Assembly (NCBI GenBank): GCA_002840685.1
Contig: PHBU01000012.1
Span: 1-64,000 of the forward strand
Direction: 5' to 3'
Source of the DNA: Chloroflexi bacterium HGW-Chloroflexi-6
GTDB lineage: Bacteria; Chloroflexota; Anaerolineae; Anaerolineales; Villigracilaceae
DNA length: 64,000 nucleotides
Shown: positions 25,918 to 33,870 of the stretch, one piece after another
Numbering within the stretch: position 1 is the stretch's first letter
Layout: every line of letters begins with the position of its first letter
Made by a program: the position numbers and the translations under genes
The notes under the pieces: model-generated
What the model was told of the DNA's origin: nothing
Seen by the model: the letters and a program-made list of their open reading frames with translations, nothing else
Databases searched by the model: none

Positions 25918-27153
25918 TCATGGTGTTGCTGTTTCAGATATTGTAATCACAACTTCAACCGTGCCGGGGAAAACCGACTGTACTTCGACTTCTGTGATCA
26001 GTATTTCAATCAATGGCGCAAGTTGATAATTGCCTACAGCCAGATCGGTTACATCTAGGGTAATGCGAATATCGTTTGCTGTCAACTTTTCGAGCAAAGG
26101 TAACGGTCCAGTTAGAATGATATCGACCGTTTCGGGCGCGGCCTGGGCGCTGAGCCCCGGGGCCAGCCCAATCACGGTCACCGGCATGTTGTTGAGAGAG
26201 AGACTGCCTTCGATCGCGTCGATCCCGACCTCGACCAGCACAGTCTGTTCGCCGACAACTGATATGCCCGCGGGCAGGCTCAATCCCAGGCGCAGCTCAA
26301 TATCCTGTGAAGTACCGTTCAGGTTGAGCGGCTCTGTTTCGACAAAGCCGGGCAAGCCATTTACCAGGGCTGAGTCGCCTGAGAAAACGGTAATGGCAGG
26401 CGGGTTGACCGAGATGTTGGTTAAACGGTAACCGCTGTCAGGTTGTCCGCGCACAACTACTTTCACGGCAATGTCACGATATCCGCCTTGCTGGGTGATC
26501 GGGATCTGGACATTAACTTTCTCGATATTGAGCGCGATTCCGCTCAGAATATTTCCATCTTTATCCAGAACGTGGATCGGAGCGTCCACCCCGACAGCTG
26601 CCCGGGCGCCATCGATCTTTACCTCGGCCTGCGCTTTTACGGCTTGCGCAACAAGCGATTCGGAGCCTGAAATGTTAACTTCTTGATAATTCAGTTCCAT
26701 TGTTCCGGCCAGATAGCCAATGGCTGGTTGACCCTTTACGAGCACCTCGATTGGCAGGCTGCGAGAGGCAAGCGGTTCCAGGGTCAGTGTGACCGTTTCG
26801 GGGGAGATGCTGACAATCTTTATCGGCGACAGATTGATTTGTGGTTTTACCGTTACGGTATGTTCACCCGCTGCCAGCCCGGCCAGATCTATAACTGCGC
26901 GCACTTGATCTTCGCTTGCCAGCGCTTGTGCCCAGACCGATTGCGGGGCGCGCAGCGTCAGGCTGACCTGGCGGGGGATGGTGCCGGTGATGATCAGACG
27001 CGGATCCTGCCCGGTCACTTCCAGTGTAATATTGCGCGGGTAAATGCGCGTCTCGTCAGGGTCGGCGGCGATGACTGCCAGAATCCAGACCGTCAATGCC
27101 AGCAAAAACGCCAGCATAAAGGTGCCCAGATTTCGGATGATCCATTTCAACAT
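25918..27153 (-). CDS. cdaR: YbbR-repeat protein, CdaA regulator CdaR
   Basis: A 411-residue protein with one N-terminal membrane helix (NLGTFMLAFLLALTVWILAV, about 7-27) and an extracytoplasmic region built of about four YbbR beta repeats (e.g. LEVTGQDPRLIITGTIPRQV, LPIEVLVKGQPAIGYLAGT, IAVKVVVRGQPDSGYRL, MPVTVIGLAPGLSAQAAPET). The family member CdaR modulates the diadenylate cyclase CdaA. It starts 3 bp after the cdaA stop, which supports this role. Confidence 0.92.
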   Translation of the reverse strand: MLKWIIRNLGTFMLAFLLALTVWILAVIAADPDETRIYPRNITLEVTGQDPRLIITGTIPRQVSLTLRAPQSVWAQALASEDQVRAVIDLAGLAAGEHTVTVKPQINLSPIKIVSISPETVTLTLEPLASRSLPIEVLVKGQPAIGYLAGTMELNYQEVNISGSESLVAQAVKAQAEVKIDGARAAVGVDAPIHVLDKDGNILSGIALNIEKVNVQIPITQQGGYRDIAVKVVVRGQPDSGYRLTNISVNPPAITVFSGDSALVNGLPGFVETEPLNLNGTSQDIELRLGLSLPAGISVVGEQTVLVEVGIDAIEGSLSLNNMPVTVIGLAPGLSAQAAPETVDIILTGPLPLLEKLTANDIRITLDVTDLAVGNYQLAPLIEILITEVEVQSVFPGTVEVVITISETATP

Positions 27154-27156
27154 GAC

Positions 27157-28020
27157 TTACTCGTTTTCACGGAAAAGATAAGGAAAGTGACGCTGCCAGA
27201 AACTGTTGCGCGAGGTGCGGTCTGCCTTGTAAAAGGCCAGGAGAATATTCTGTAAACGTTCCGGGTCGAGCCGGCGGATCATGCGCCCGGCATGGGCGAT
27301 TGAGATCGATCCGGTCTCTTCTGAGACAACCACAGCGATCGCATCCGACGCTTCTGAGATGCCCAGCGCGGCGCGGTGACGCAAACCCATCTGGCGTTCC
27401 GGTGAACGCGCCAGGATGCCGCTGGCAGAAAGGGGCATGACGCAGGCTCCGGCCAGCAAACGGTCATTCTCAATGATGACTGCGCCGTCATGCAAAGGCG
27501 TGTTTGGGTAGAAAACCTGCAAAAGCAATTCGGCGGTCAGTTGCGCATCCATAAACACACCGGTGCGGATGTATTCTTCGAGACTGTCGAGCCGCTGCAA
27601 GATGATCAACGCGCCATGCTGGCGGGCCGAAAGCCGCGCGCAGGCATTGACAATTGCCTGGATGGCGACTTCCCGGCTGCCGTTTTGCTTGGCCATGTTG
27701 CCGGCCACAAAGGTCCCGGCCCGGCCAATTCGCTCCAGTGCGCGTCGAATTTCAGGCGCAAAAATGACCGGTATCGCAAGCAAGAGGGCCGGCAGGGTTG
27801 TGTTCAGTAACCATGAAAACGCCGGTAGATCGACCAGCACCGTCAGCAATGCAAAACTGACCAACAGCGACAGAACTCCTCGCAACAACAGCATCGCCTG
27901 TGTATCGCGCAACAGGTAAATCAGACCAAAAAAGATCAGCGTCACCAGAAGGATGTCGACGACGCTAAACCAGTTGAGGCGTTGGAAGATGAAGAGTAAG
28001 TCGCTAAGGAATTCGGCCAT
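27157..28020 (-). CDS. cdaA: Diadenylate cyclase CdaA
   Basis: A 287-residue membrane enzyme that condenses two ATP into cyclic di-AMP. Three N-terminal membrane helices (about 12-90) are followed by a DAC (DisA_N) domain with the catalytic motifs LHDGAVII and LGLRHRAALG, and VVSEETGSIS nearby. Length and layout match CdaA. It heads the cdaA-cdaR-der operon. c-di-AMP normally controls potassium and osmotic balance and cell-wall integrity; no c-di-AMP phosphodiesterase is in the window. The start at 28020 lacks a strong Shine-Dalgarno. Confidence 0.95.
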   Translation of the reverse strand: MAEFLSDLLFIFQRLNWFSVVDILLVTLIFFGLIYLLRDTQAMLLLRGVLSLLVSFALLTVLVDLPAFSWLLNTTLPALLLAIPVIFAPEIRRALERIGRAGTFVAGNMAKQNGSREVAIQAIVNACARLSARQHGALIILQRLDSLEEYIRTGVFMDAQLTAELLLQVFYPNTPLHDGAVIIENDRLLAGACVMPLSASGILARSPERQMGLRHRAALGISEASDAIAVVVSEETGSISIAHAGRMIRRLDPERLQNILLAFYKADRTSRNSFWQRHFPYLFRENE

Positions 28021-28053
28021 GATTTGGGTATCAGGAATGGTGAATGATTAATT

Positions 28054-28093
28054 GGCTCGTAAAGCATTAGGCATCCATGATGCCATTCGAGCC
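28054..28093. repeat. Nested inverted repeat upstream of cdaA
   Basis: In the gap 28021-28177, GGCTCG (28054-28059) pairs with CGAGCC (28088-28093), and inside it GGCATC (28070-28075) pairs with GATGCC (28079-28084) over a 3-nt loop. No U-tract follows on either strand, so it looks more like an operator or mRNA leader structure of cdaA than a terminator. The rest of the gap holds nothing recognisable. Confidence 0.35.
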
Positions 28094-28177
28094 ATGTGGC
28101 ACACCTTTTGGCATCCCGATATGCTGTTGCCTGATGTCCTGTGGCCTATCACTGACGGGGGTACTGCTGGCCGTACG

Positions 28178-29314
28178 TTAAATTGGGCGCAGTACCCGGT
28201 CTTGTCTGAGTTGTTTGAAAAACAGGCTGGTGTTGGGCTGCGCAGATTCTATCGCAGCGTCCGTCCAGGCCTGGACCCCGAGGGTTTGCGGGGTGCGCAT
28301 CTCATAGCCCAGTTGTTTCCAGGTTTCCTGGTGGGCTGACAGGGCTGGCGGCAGGAACAGCAGTGAAGCCTCGCATTGCAGATCAAGCGATGCGCGCTCG
28401 ACTTCTTCGACCAGGGTTTTCAGCGCAGGTTCAATGCTGACTTGAGGATCGATGAAGAATTCTGTTGTGCGCGCTACCAGGTTTTCAACTTGCCAGCCCG
28501 CCACACCGACTGTTTTGCCAGAATATTGCAAGATCATAAAGGCTTTTTCGCCGAAAGCGGCCATAACATCATCTTGATTCATGGTTTTTACGCCAGCGCT
28601 CAGGCGTGAAACCAATTCGGCGATCGAGACTGAGTCGCGAGGCCGGCCGCGCGCCACTGAAAACTCACCTCCGGCAGCGGGTTTGATAACCACTTGCAGG
28701 GTATCCGACTGTGGCGTGACCTTCTTCCATGCAGCCACAACCTGCTTCCAGGTATCTTCGAACGAGCCGTGATTCTGGATGACAACATTGGCCGAGTCAA
28801 CTTTTTGCTGCTGCTCACTCTGAAAGTGGATGCGCTGGGCAGCCTCATCCGCGCTCATGCCGCGTTTTTCGACCAGACGCTTGATCTGGAACTGCTGGGG
28901 AACATTGACCACCCAGACCACATCGCAGACATTGCGCAGGTCACTCTCGAGCAGTTTAATGGCTTCAATCACGATCACTTTTTGGCCGGCACGCTTAACC
29001 ATCATGTCGATCGCCTGCGATACCAGTGGATGAACGATATCTTCCAGGGTGGTCATGGCTTCAGAATCATTGAAAACCAGGCGGCCCAGTTTGACACGGT
29101 CGATCTCGCCCTCTGCGTTGAGCATCCATTTCCCGAAAGCGTTTAGCACTGGCTGATGGCCGGGTGCGCCGCGGGCAATCGCGCGATGAGACAGGGCATC
29201 GGCGTCGATGCCATACGCGCCCAAATGCTCGAGCATTTTGCGCACCACGCTCTTGCCTGTGGCGATATTACCAGTCAAACCAATGATCGTTTTTTCAGGC
29301 CACTTTGAGCTCAC
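28178..29314 (-). CDS. coaE: Dephospho-CoA kinase with extra C-terminal domain
   Basis: A 378-residue protein, nearly double normal CoaE length. Residues about 8-200 are a complete dephospho-CoA kinase, the last step of CoA synthesis: P-loop GNIATGKS (15-22), the DADALSHRAI substrate segment, and lid region KRLVEKRGMSADEA. Residues about 205-378 form an additional domain with GNAT-acetyltransferase-like pattern (FMILQYSGKTVGVAGWQVEN; WKQLGYEMRTP), not part of usual CoaE. The start codon is GTG with AGGAG 7 nt upstream. It is divergent from purA. Confidence 0.9.
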   Translation of the reverse strand: MSSKWPEKTIIGLTGNIATGKSVVRKMLEHLGAYGIDADALSHRAIARGAPGHQPVLNAFGKWMLNAEGEIDRVKLGRLVFNDSEAMTTLEDIVHPLVSQAIDMMVKRAGQKVIVIEAIKLLESDLRNVCDVVWVVNVPQQFQIKRLVEKRGMSADEAAQRIHFQSEQQQKVDSANVVIQNHGSFEDTWKQVVAAWKKVTPQSDTLQVVIKPAAGGEFSVARGRPRDSVSIAELVSRLSAGVKTMNQDDVMAAFGEKAFMILQYSGKTVGVAGWQVENLVARTTEFFIDPQVSIEPALKTLVEEVERASLDLQCEASLLFLPPALSAHQETWKQLGYEMRTPQTLGVQAWTDAAIESAQPNTSLFFKQLRQDRVLRPI

Positions 29315-29435
29315 GGATGTCTCCTAAGTTAAAATAAAAACGCGTGCGGAAGTATTGCAGTTTCATTTTAGTATGAGGCGCTCAGAATGTCAAACCGGGC
29401 CCAAATTTTTAGCGGTTCACTTGGCACTTTACGCT

Positions 29436-29441
29436 TATAAT
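29436..29441 (+). promoter_or_regulatory. -10 box of purA
   Basis: A perfect TATAAT lies 32 nt before the purA start; TTGGCA occurs at 29421 but is too close (9 nt) to be its -35. The remaining gap between coaE and purA (29315-29435) shows no gene. Confidence 0.4.
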
Positions 29442-29473
29442 CACCCTGTCAAAATTCTATATGGAGCAAAAGC

Positions 29474-30769
29474 ATGCCACTTAAAATCGTTGTAGGCGCT
29501 CAATGGGGCGATGAAGGCAAAGGTCGTATTGTGGATTGGTTCGCCAGCCAGGCCGAGTTTGTGGCCCGTTACAATGGCGGCGATAATGCCGGTCATTCTG
29601 TTACCGTTGGTTCGCAATTATTCAAATTGCATCTCATCCCATCCGGCATTGTACACCCGCAGCCGGTTGCCATTCTCGGCAACGGCATGGTCATCAACCC
29701 CGAATCGTTGTTTGCCGAGATCGAATCGCTCGAAAAAGTGGGCGTGGAAGTTGGCCCGCAGCGTTTGCGCATTTCGCATGCCGCCCACCTGATCACCCCG
29801 GCCCACAAAGCCCTCGACCAGGCCATGGAAGTGGCGCGCGGCAAAAGCTCGATCGGCACCACCGGGCGCGGCATCGGCCCGGCTTACACCGACAAAGCCG
29901 CCCGCACCAACCTGCGCGTGGCCGATATGCTCCTGCCCGATTTTGCAGACAAGATGCGCGCCCACATCGAATCGGCCAACATCCGTCTCGATTCGCTCGA
30001 TTTCCCTGAGCTGGAGATTGAACCCATCCTCGAAAAGTTCGCTGTCTATGCTGAGCGCATCCGGCCTTTCGTGGCCGATACCGCTGCCGAAATGGATGCC
30101 GCTCTCAGGGCCGGCAGAACCGTCCTGGCCGAAGGCGCACAGGGCACGCTGCTCGATATCGACCACGGAACCTATCCCTTCGTCACCAGTTCCTCGACCC
30201 TGGCTCCTGCGGCCCTGCTCGGGCTGGGCCTGGGTATGACCGTTGCTCGCGATGCGGTCGTCAGCGGCGTTTGCAAATCCTTCCAGACCCGCGTCGGCAG
30301 CGGCCCCTTCCCAACCGAGATCAATGACGATCTGGCCCTGCGCCTGCGCGGAACCGGCGAAAACCCCTGGGACGAGTATGGCACCACCACCGGCCGTCCG
30401 CGCCGCGTTGGCTGGCTGGATGGCGTTTTGCTGCGTTACGCCGCCCGCCTGAACGGCCTGACCGAACTGGTTATCACCAAGCTCGATATTCTTTCCGGCC
30501 TGCCTTACATCAAAGTTTGTACCGCTTACACCAAGGACGGCAAAACCTATACCGACCTGCCCTTTGGCCCGACCGACCTGGAAGGGTACGAAGCGGTCTA
30601 CGAACAGCTCCCCGGCTGGACGGAAGATGTCAGCGCCATCCGCCGCTGGGACGATCTGCCCCAGGCTGCCCGCGACTATCTCGATGCGGTCAGCAAGATC
30701 GCCGGGGTGCCGGTGCGGCTGGTCAGTGTCGGCCCGGAACGCGAACAGATCGTGGAAGCCAACCAATAA
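29474..30769 (+). CDS. purA: Adenylosuccinate synthetase
   Basis: A 431-residue GTP-dependent ligase joining IMP and aspartate, the first committed step from IMP to AMP. N-terminal VVGAQWGDEGKGR with catalytic Asp, followed by NGGDNAGHSV (catalytic His), the IMP-site segment GTTGRGIGPAYTDKAAR, and the GTP-site region ITKLDILSGLP. Full length. GGAG lies 7 nt before the ATG. It is monocistronic with a strong terminator. Confidence 0.98.
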   Translation: MPLKIVVGAQWGDEGKGRIVDWFASQAEFVARYNGGDNAGHSVTVGSQLFKLHLIPSGIVHPQPVAILGNGMVINPESLFAEIESLEKVGVEVGPQRLRISHAAHLITPAHKALDQAMEVARGKSSIGTTGRGIGPAYTDKAARTNLRVADMLLPDFADKMRAHIESANIRLDSLDFPELEIEPILEKFAVYAERIRPFVADTAAEMDAALRAGRTVLAEGAQGTLLDIDHGTYPFVTSSSTLAPAALLGLGLGMTVARDAVVSGVCKSFQTRVGSGPFPTEINDDLALRLRGTGENPWDEYGTTTGRPRRVGWLDGVLLRYAARLNGLTELVITKLDILSGLPYIKVCTAYTKDGKTYTDLPFGPTDLEGYEAVYEQLPGWTEDVSAIRRWDDLPQAARDYLDAVSKIAGVPVRLVSVGPEREQIVEANQ

Positions 30770-30777
30770 TCATTTTT

Positions 30778-30815
30778 TAGCGAGAAATAAGCCAACTTAT
30801 TTCTCGCTACTTTTT
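30778..30815 (+). terminator. purA terminator
   Basis: Stem TAGCGAGAAATAA (30778-30790) / TTATTTCTCGCTA (30797-30809), 6-nt loop, then CTTTTTA. Confidence 0.88.
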
Positions 30816-30846
30816 ACCCTATTCTCATCCCCAAGGAGACCCCCAC

Positions 30847-31860
30847 ATGCGTCGAAAATCGATCCTGATCACCGGAGCCGCTGGAGAAGTCGGACAAGCC
30901 CTCATTCAGCAGCTTGCTGCGCAGGGCGCAGACAACCTGTTGACCGTCGATGTGCGCCCCCTGCCCGCTGCACTCAACGGTAAGGCTACCCACTACCAGG
31001 CCGACATTCTCGATAAAACTATCTTCGACCGCCTGGTCATCGACTACGACATCACCACCATTTACCACATGGCCGCCATCCTCTCGACCAGCGGCGAATT
31101 CAACCCGATGGCTGCTCACAGCGTTAACGTTGAAGGCACCATGCGCCTGCTCAACCTGGCCGCCGAACAATCGGACTGGAAACGCGAGCCCGTCAAATTC
31201 ATCTTCCCCAGCTCCGTGGCCGTCTTCGGGATGCAAAACCTCGACAACAAAGCCAAACACCCCCGCCCGCAGGAATGGGAATGGAACTACCCTATTACGA
31301 TGTATGGCTGCAACAAACTCTACGGCGAAACCCTGGGTGTCTACTTTGCCAAACATTATAAACAACTTGCCGAAACCGAGCCGACCATGGTCGATTTCCG
31401 CTGTGTGCGCTACCCCGGCCTGATCAGCGCCTTTACCGTCCCCAGCGGCGGCACCAGTGATTACGGCCCCGAAATGCTGCACGCCGCCGCCCAGGGCCAG
31501 GCCTACGAATGCTTCGTCCGCCCCGATAGCGCCATTCCCTTTATGGCCATGCCCGACGCCATCACCGCTGTCATCCAATTGGCGGCTGCCCCGCGTGAAA
31601 AGCTGACCCGTCAGATCTACAACATCACCGCCTTCAGCCTGAGCGCTGAAGAAATTGCTGCCCGCGTGCAGGCCCACTTCCCTGCTACGCAGATCAGCTA
31701 CGAGCCGCATCTCAAACGCCAGCGCATCGTTGATTCGTGGCCGATCGACATGAACGATGACGCCGCCCGCCGTGACTGGGGCTGGAAACCGGCCTACGAT
31801 GCCGAGCGTTCCTTCGACGAGTACCTCGTCCCCAACATCCGCGCCCGTTACGCAAAATAA
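30847..31860 (+). CDS. SDR epimerase family, L-threonine 3-dehydrogenase-like
   Basis: A 337-residue extended short-chain dehydrogenase/reductase. NAD motif ITGAAGEVGQAL at the N-terminus and catalytic YGCNK. Later segments RYPGLISAFTVPSGGTSDYG, IPFMAMPDAI and the C-terminal DSWPIDMNDDAARRDWGWKP match SDR-type L-threonine 3-dehydrogenases better than sugar epimerases. The likely reaction is NAD-dependent oxidation of L-threonine to 2-amino-3-ketobutyrate, but no glycine C-acetyltransferase gene is nearby, so the substrate stays open. AAGGAG lies about 8 nt before ATG 30847. Confidence 0.82.
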   Translation: MRRKSILITGAAGEVGQALIQQLAAQGADNLLTVDVRPLPAALNGKATHYQADILDKTIFDRLVIDYDITTIYHMAAILSTSGEFNPMAAHSVNVEGTMRLLNLAAEQSDWKREPVKFIFPSSVAVFGMQNLDNKAKHPRPQEWEWNYPITMYGCNKLYGETLGVYFAKHYKQLAETEPTMVDFRCVRYPGLISAFTVPSGGTSDYGPEMLHAAAQGQAYECFVRPDSAIPFMAMPDAITAVIQLAAAPREKLTRQIYNITAFSLSAEEIAARVQAHFPATQISYEPHLKRQRIVDSWPIDMNDDAARRDWGWKPAYDAERSFDEYLVPNIRARYAK

Positions 31861-31866
31861 CCCCCA

Positions 31867-31913
31867 CCCATCCTCCCCCAAGTTCCGTTCTTTGGCATTT
31901 GGGGGAGGATGGG
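31867..31913. repeat. GC-rich perfect inverted repeat
   Basis: CCCATCCTCCCCCAA (31867-31881) and TTGGGGGAGGATGGG (31899-31913) form a perfect 15-bp stem with a 17-nt loop between the SDR gene and the lipoprotein gene. There is no U-tract on either side. It may act as an mRNA-stabilising or REP-like element, or as a weak terminator. Confidence 0.6.
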
Positions 31914-31927
31914 GGTAGGGTAAAATC

Positions 31928-32788
31928 ATGGGGATGAAACCGATTTTTTACCGTATCCTGACTTTGCTTCTGACCCTGGGCCTGGCCGCCTGCTCCGGCC
32001 TTGCCGCGCAGGAGCAGACTCCCCTTAGCCTGGCTACCGTTTCAGAAACCGAATCCACACTTACGCCCAGCGCCACAATCGACTGGTTCCCGGCTACATC
32101 GACTGCGACCGCCTCCGTGACGGTTCCGCCCAGCCCGACCGCCATTCCCCTGCCGGGTCTGGGCAGCGTAACCTTCAGCGATGATTTTTCCAGCTCCGCA
32201 GCCTGGCTGCGTGCCAAAGCCGCCGGCGACGGCAGCAACAGTGTCATCATTGAGCGCAACCGCGCCACGATCGCGATCAACACCACCCCGGCCACCATCT
32301 CCAGCCTGCACAAGGAACTCTTCCTGAGCGATTTCTACGCCGAAGTGGATGTCTCGGTCAATCGCTGCGAAGCGACCGACGCCTACGGCCTGCTCTTCCG
32401 CGCGGCCGGCGATTTTGACAGTTATCGCTACATTCTCAACTGCAAGGGTGAAACCCGCGCCGAACGGATGCGCGGCGCGGTGGTCTACCCGCTCAGCGAG
32501 TGGGTGCCCAGCGGCGATGTGCCGCCCGGCGCTCCTGGAGAAGTAACGCTTGGCGTTTGGGTTTCGGGGGTCGAGATGCGTTTTTTCCTGAACGGGCATT
32601 ACCAGTTCAGTGTCTTCGACTCGATCTTTCGCAACGGCACGCTCGGAATTTTTGCCAGCGCCGACAGCCCGTTTGGCATGAATGTCAGTTTCAGCAAGCT
32701 TGAAATTTACTCGGTCTCTTACGTTTCCCCCACGCCGACTGCCACCGCAACCAGAACCCCTACCCCCAGCCGAACCCCCCGTCCGTAA
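31928..32788 (+). CDS. Lipoprotein with LamG/DUF1080-like beta domain
   Basis: A 286-residue exported lipoprotein. Signal sequence KPIFYRILTLLLTLGLAAC with the lipobox Cys near residue 22; Ser/Thr linker; then a beta-sandwich-like domain (about 78-265) with FSDDFSSSAAWLR, DFYAEVDVSVNRCEATDAYG, LLFRAAGDFDSYRYILNC and FFLNGHYQFSVFD. This pattern is that of concanavalin-like / DUF1080 domains that bind or cleave glycans; no catalytic residues can be named. The C-terminal tail is a PT-rich run. A TAAAAT box at 31921-31926 is 7 nt from the second ATG (31934), which may be the real, leaderless start. Confidence 0.8.
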   Translation: MGMKPIFYRILTLLLTLGLAACSGLAAQEQTPLSLATVSETESTLTPSATIDWFPATSTATASVTVPPSPTAIPLPGLGSVTFSDDFSSSAAWLRAKAAGDGSNSVIIERNRATIAINTTPATISSLHKELFLSDFYAEVDVSVNRCEATDAYGLLFRAAGDFDSYRYILNCKGETRAERMRGAVVYPLSEWVPSGDVPPGAPGEVTLGVWVSGVEMRFFLNGHYQFSVFDSIFRNGTLGIFASADSPFGMNVSFSKLEIYSVSYVSPTPTATATRTPTPSRTPRP

Positions 32789-32831
32789 GGCCTCAAGCCG
32801 CCAAACCTGAAAAATTCAATCCTGAAGCAAA

Positions 32832-32874
32832 AAGAGCGCCAGGCAATTCCATTGTGGAATCGCCTGGCGCTCTT
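32832..32874. terminator. Bidirectional terminator ending the conflict operon
   Basis: AAGAGCGCCAGGC (32832-32844) pairs with GCCTGGCGCTCTT (32862-32874); the loop carries a further ATTCC/GGAAT stem. On the minus strand it is followed by TTTTTG, so it terminates the operon whose last gene ends at 32894. It may also serve the convergent lipoprotein gene. Confidence 0.85.
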
Positions 32875-32893
32875 CGCTTTTAGTTTATTACTC

Positions 32894-33208
32894 TTACGGC
32901 AAAAGCACTTCGATGACCGCTTCGATGATCCGGCCGCGATAATCGATCGCCGCCTGGACGTTCTGCATGTGGATTTCATAAATGACCGGGTCGACTTCAG
33001 CTTTGCCAGCTTCGTTCTTGACGGTCGGCAGGGTGGTGGTGTTGTCGCCGTCCAGTTTGATGACCGAGCGGGCGGCCAGGGCGGGTTTGTCGGTTTTGCC
33101 AACTTCCACGGTCTGGGTTTCGACGGTCAGGGTGGCGGCGTCTTTGACATATTTGGCGACTTCGTCGGCCACGTTCTTGAGAGCTTCTTTGATTTCAGGG
33201 GTTGCCAT
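32894..33208 (-). CDS. Small protein, stand-alone copy of the clan CD protein C-terminal domain
   Basis: A 104-residue soluble protein of no named family. Its C-terminal part (KLDGDNTTTLP ... DPVIYEIHMQNVQAAIDYRGRI) aligns by eye with the last about 100 residues of the 666-residue peptidase encoded two genes upstream (NVDGDTIVCLP ... TEVWEIHMQMVKQAQESRTEF). Both share VDGD/LDGD, LP, and the string EIHMQ followed by V or MV. This suggests a homotypic adaptor or effector-associated domain. It has a perfect AGGAGG site and starts 12 bp after the preceding stop. It is the last gene of the six-gene operon. Role inferred, not proven. Confidence 0.8.
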   Translation of the reverse strand: MATPEIKEALKNVADEVAKYVKDAATLTVETQTVEVGKTDKPALAARSVIKLDGDNTTTLPTVKNEAGKAEVDPVIYEIHMQNVQAAIDYRGRIIEAVIEVLLP

Positions 33209-33220
33209 ATGATGTTCCTC

Positions 33221-33853
33221 CTAAGATTGGTTGAGAGATTGAAAGGCTTGCCATTGCTGTGATAGTTGTGAAACATACTGATAGGCCATCGGCAGGGCCA
33301 TCAGGGCGGTGCCGGGCGTGGTCAGCGCCAGGGAGATCTTCCCGGCGGCGATGGTAACGGTGGAGAACATGCGCAGGCGCAGGTTACGGCTCATTAACTC
33401 GCGGTGCAAGCTGCGGCTGTGTTCGCGCAAATCGCCCGGCTGCGCGCCAGCGGAGAGAACTGTCAGCGCGTCACCAGTCCAGCTGATGCGGGTGGCAGCT
33501 ACCGGTGAGTCTGCTGCGCCGCTTTCGACGTGGGCGAAGTTCAAAACGTCGCGGTTGATGCGCTCCATAAATGCGTCAAAATCCGCCTGGGCTTTTTGCA
33601 TCGCGCCCGAAACGGTTTCGCTGATCCCAAAGCTGACTTCTTTGCCCGTTTCGCCCATTTCGGCTTCCTGCATCAGCGCAAGCAGTTGGCCCTCGGGCGA
33701 GGCTTCATCCACGGCGCTGAAGGCGGCCACGTCAAACGAGACCCCGCCCTGCGCGGCTTCGGCTGGGACTGCCGGAAACAGCCCGTCGAGTCGGGTTAGC
33801 GCGGAATCCATCTCTGATTCAAAAACGGCGAAATCTGGTTCGGCAGGGTTCAT
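33221..33853 (-). CDS. Unknown 210-residue operon protein with hydrophobic C-terminus
   Basis: I do not recognise this protein. The N-terminal 80 residues are acidic and alanine-rich (FAVFESEMDSALTRLDGLFP). A middle helical stretch (about 80-110) precedes a beta-like segment (ATRISWTGDALTVLSAG, about 120-136) and an Arg-rich helix (HSRSLHRELMSRNLRLRMF). Residues about 163-195 are long, hydrophobic and Thr/Ala/Leu-rich, possibly one or two membrane-inserting helices. It is 17 bp after the clan CD gene and 12 bp before the small adaptor gene, so it belongs to the operon. It might be a membrane or scaffold partner. Confidence 0.7.
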   Translation of the reverse strand: MNPAEPDFAVFESEMDSALTRLDGLFPAVPAEAAQGGVSFDVAAFSAVDEASPEGQLLALMQEAEMGETGKEVSFGISETVSGAMQKAQADFDAFMERINRDVLNFAHVESGAADSPVAATRISWTGDALTVLSAGAQPGDLREHSRSLHRELMSRNLRLRMFSTVTIAAGKISLALTTPGTALMALPMAYQYVSQLSQQWQAFQSLNQS

Positions 33854-33870
33854 AGTAATTCTTTGGACAG

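Noticed and set aside
28052..28339. 95-codon plus-strand frame between cdaA and coaE
   Set aside because: Its right half is antisense to coaE; the left half shows no motif and no clear ribosome site. The inverted repeat there is the more likely signal.
29618..30766. Long open frame (382 codons) on the minus strand
   Set aside because: It is exactly antisense to purA, whose product is unmistakable; a codon-bias shadow with low-complexity composition.
30814..31929. 371-codon minus-strand open frame
   Set aside because: Antisense to the SDR gene and runs through the GC-rich palindrome; no family resemblance.
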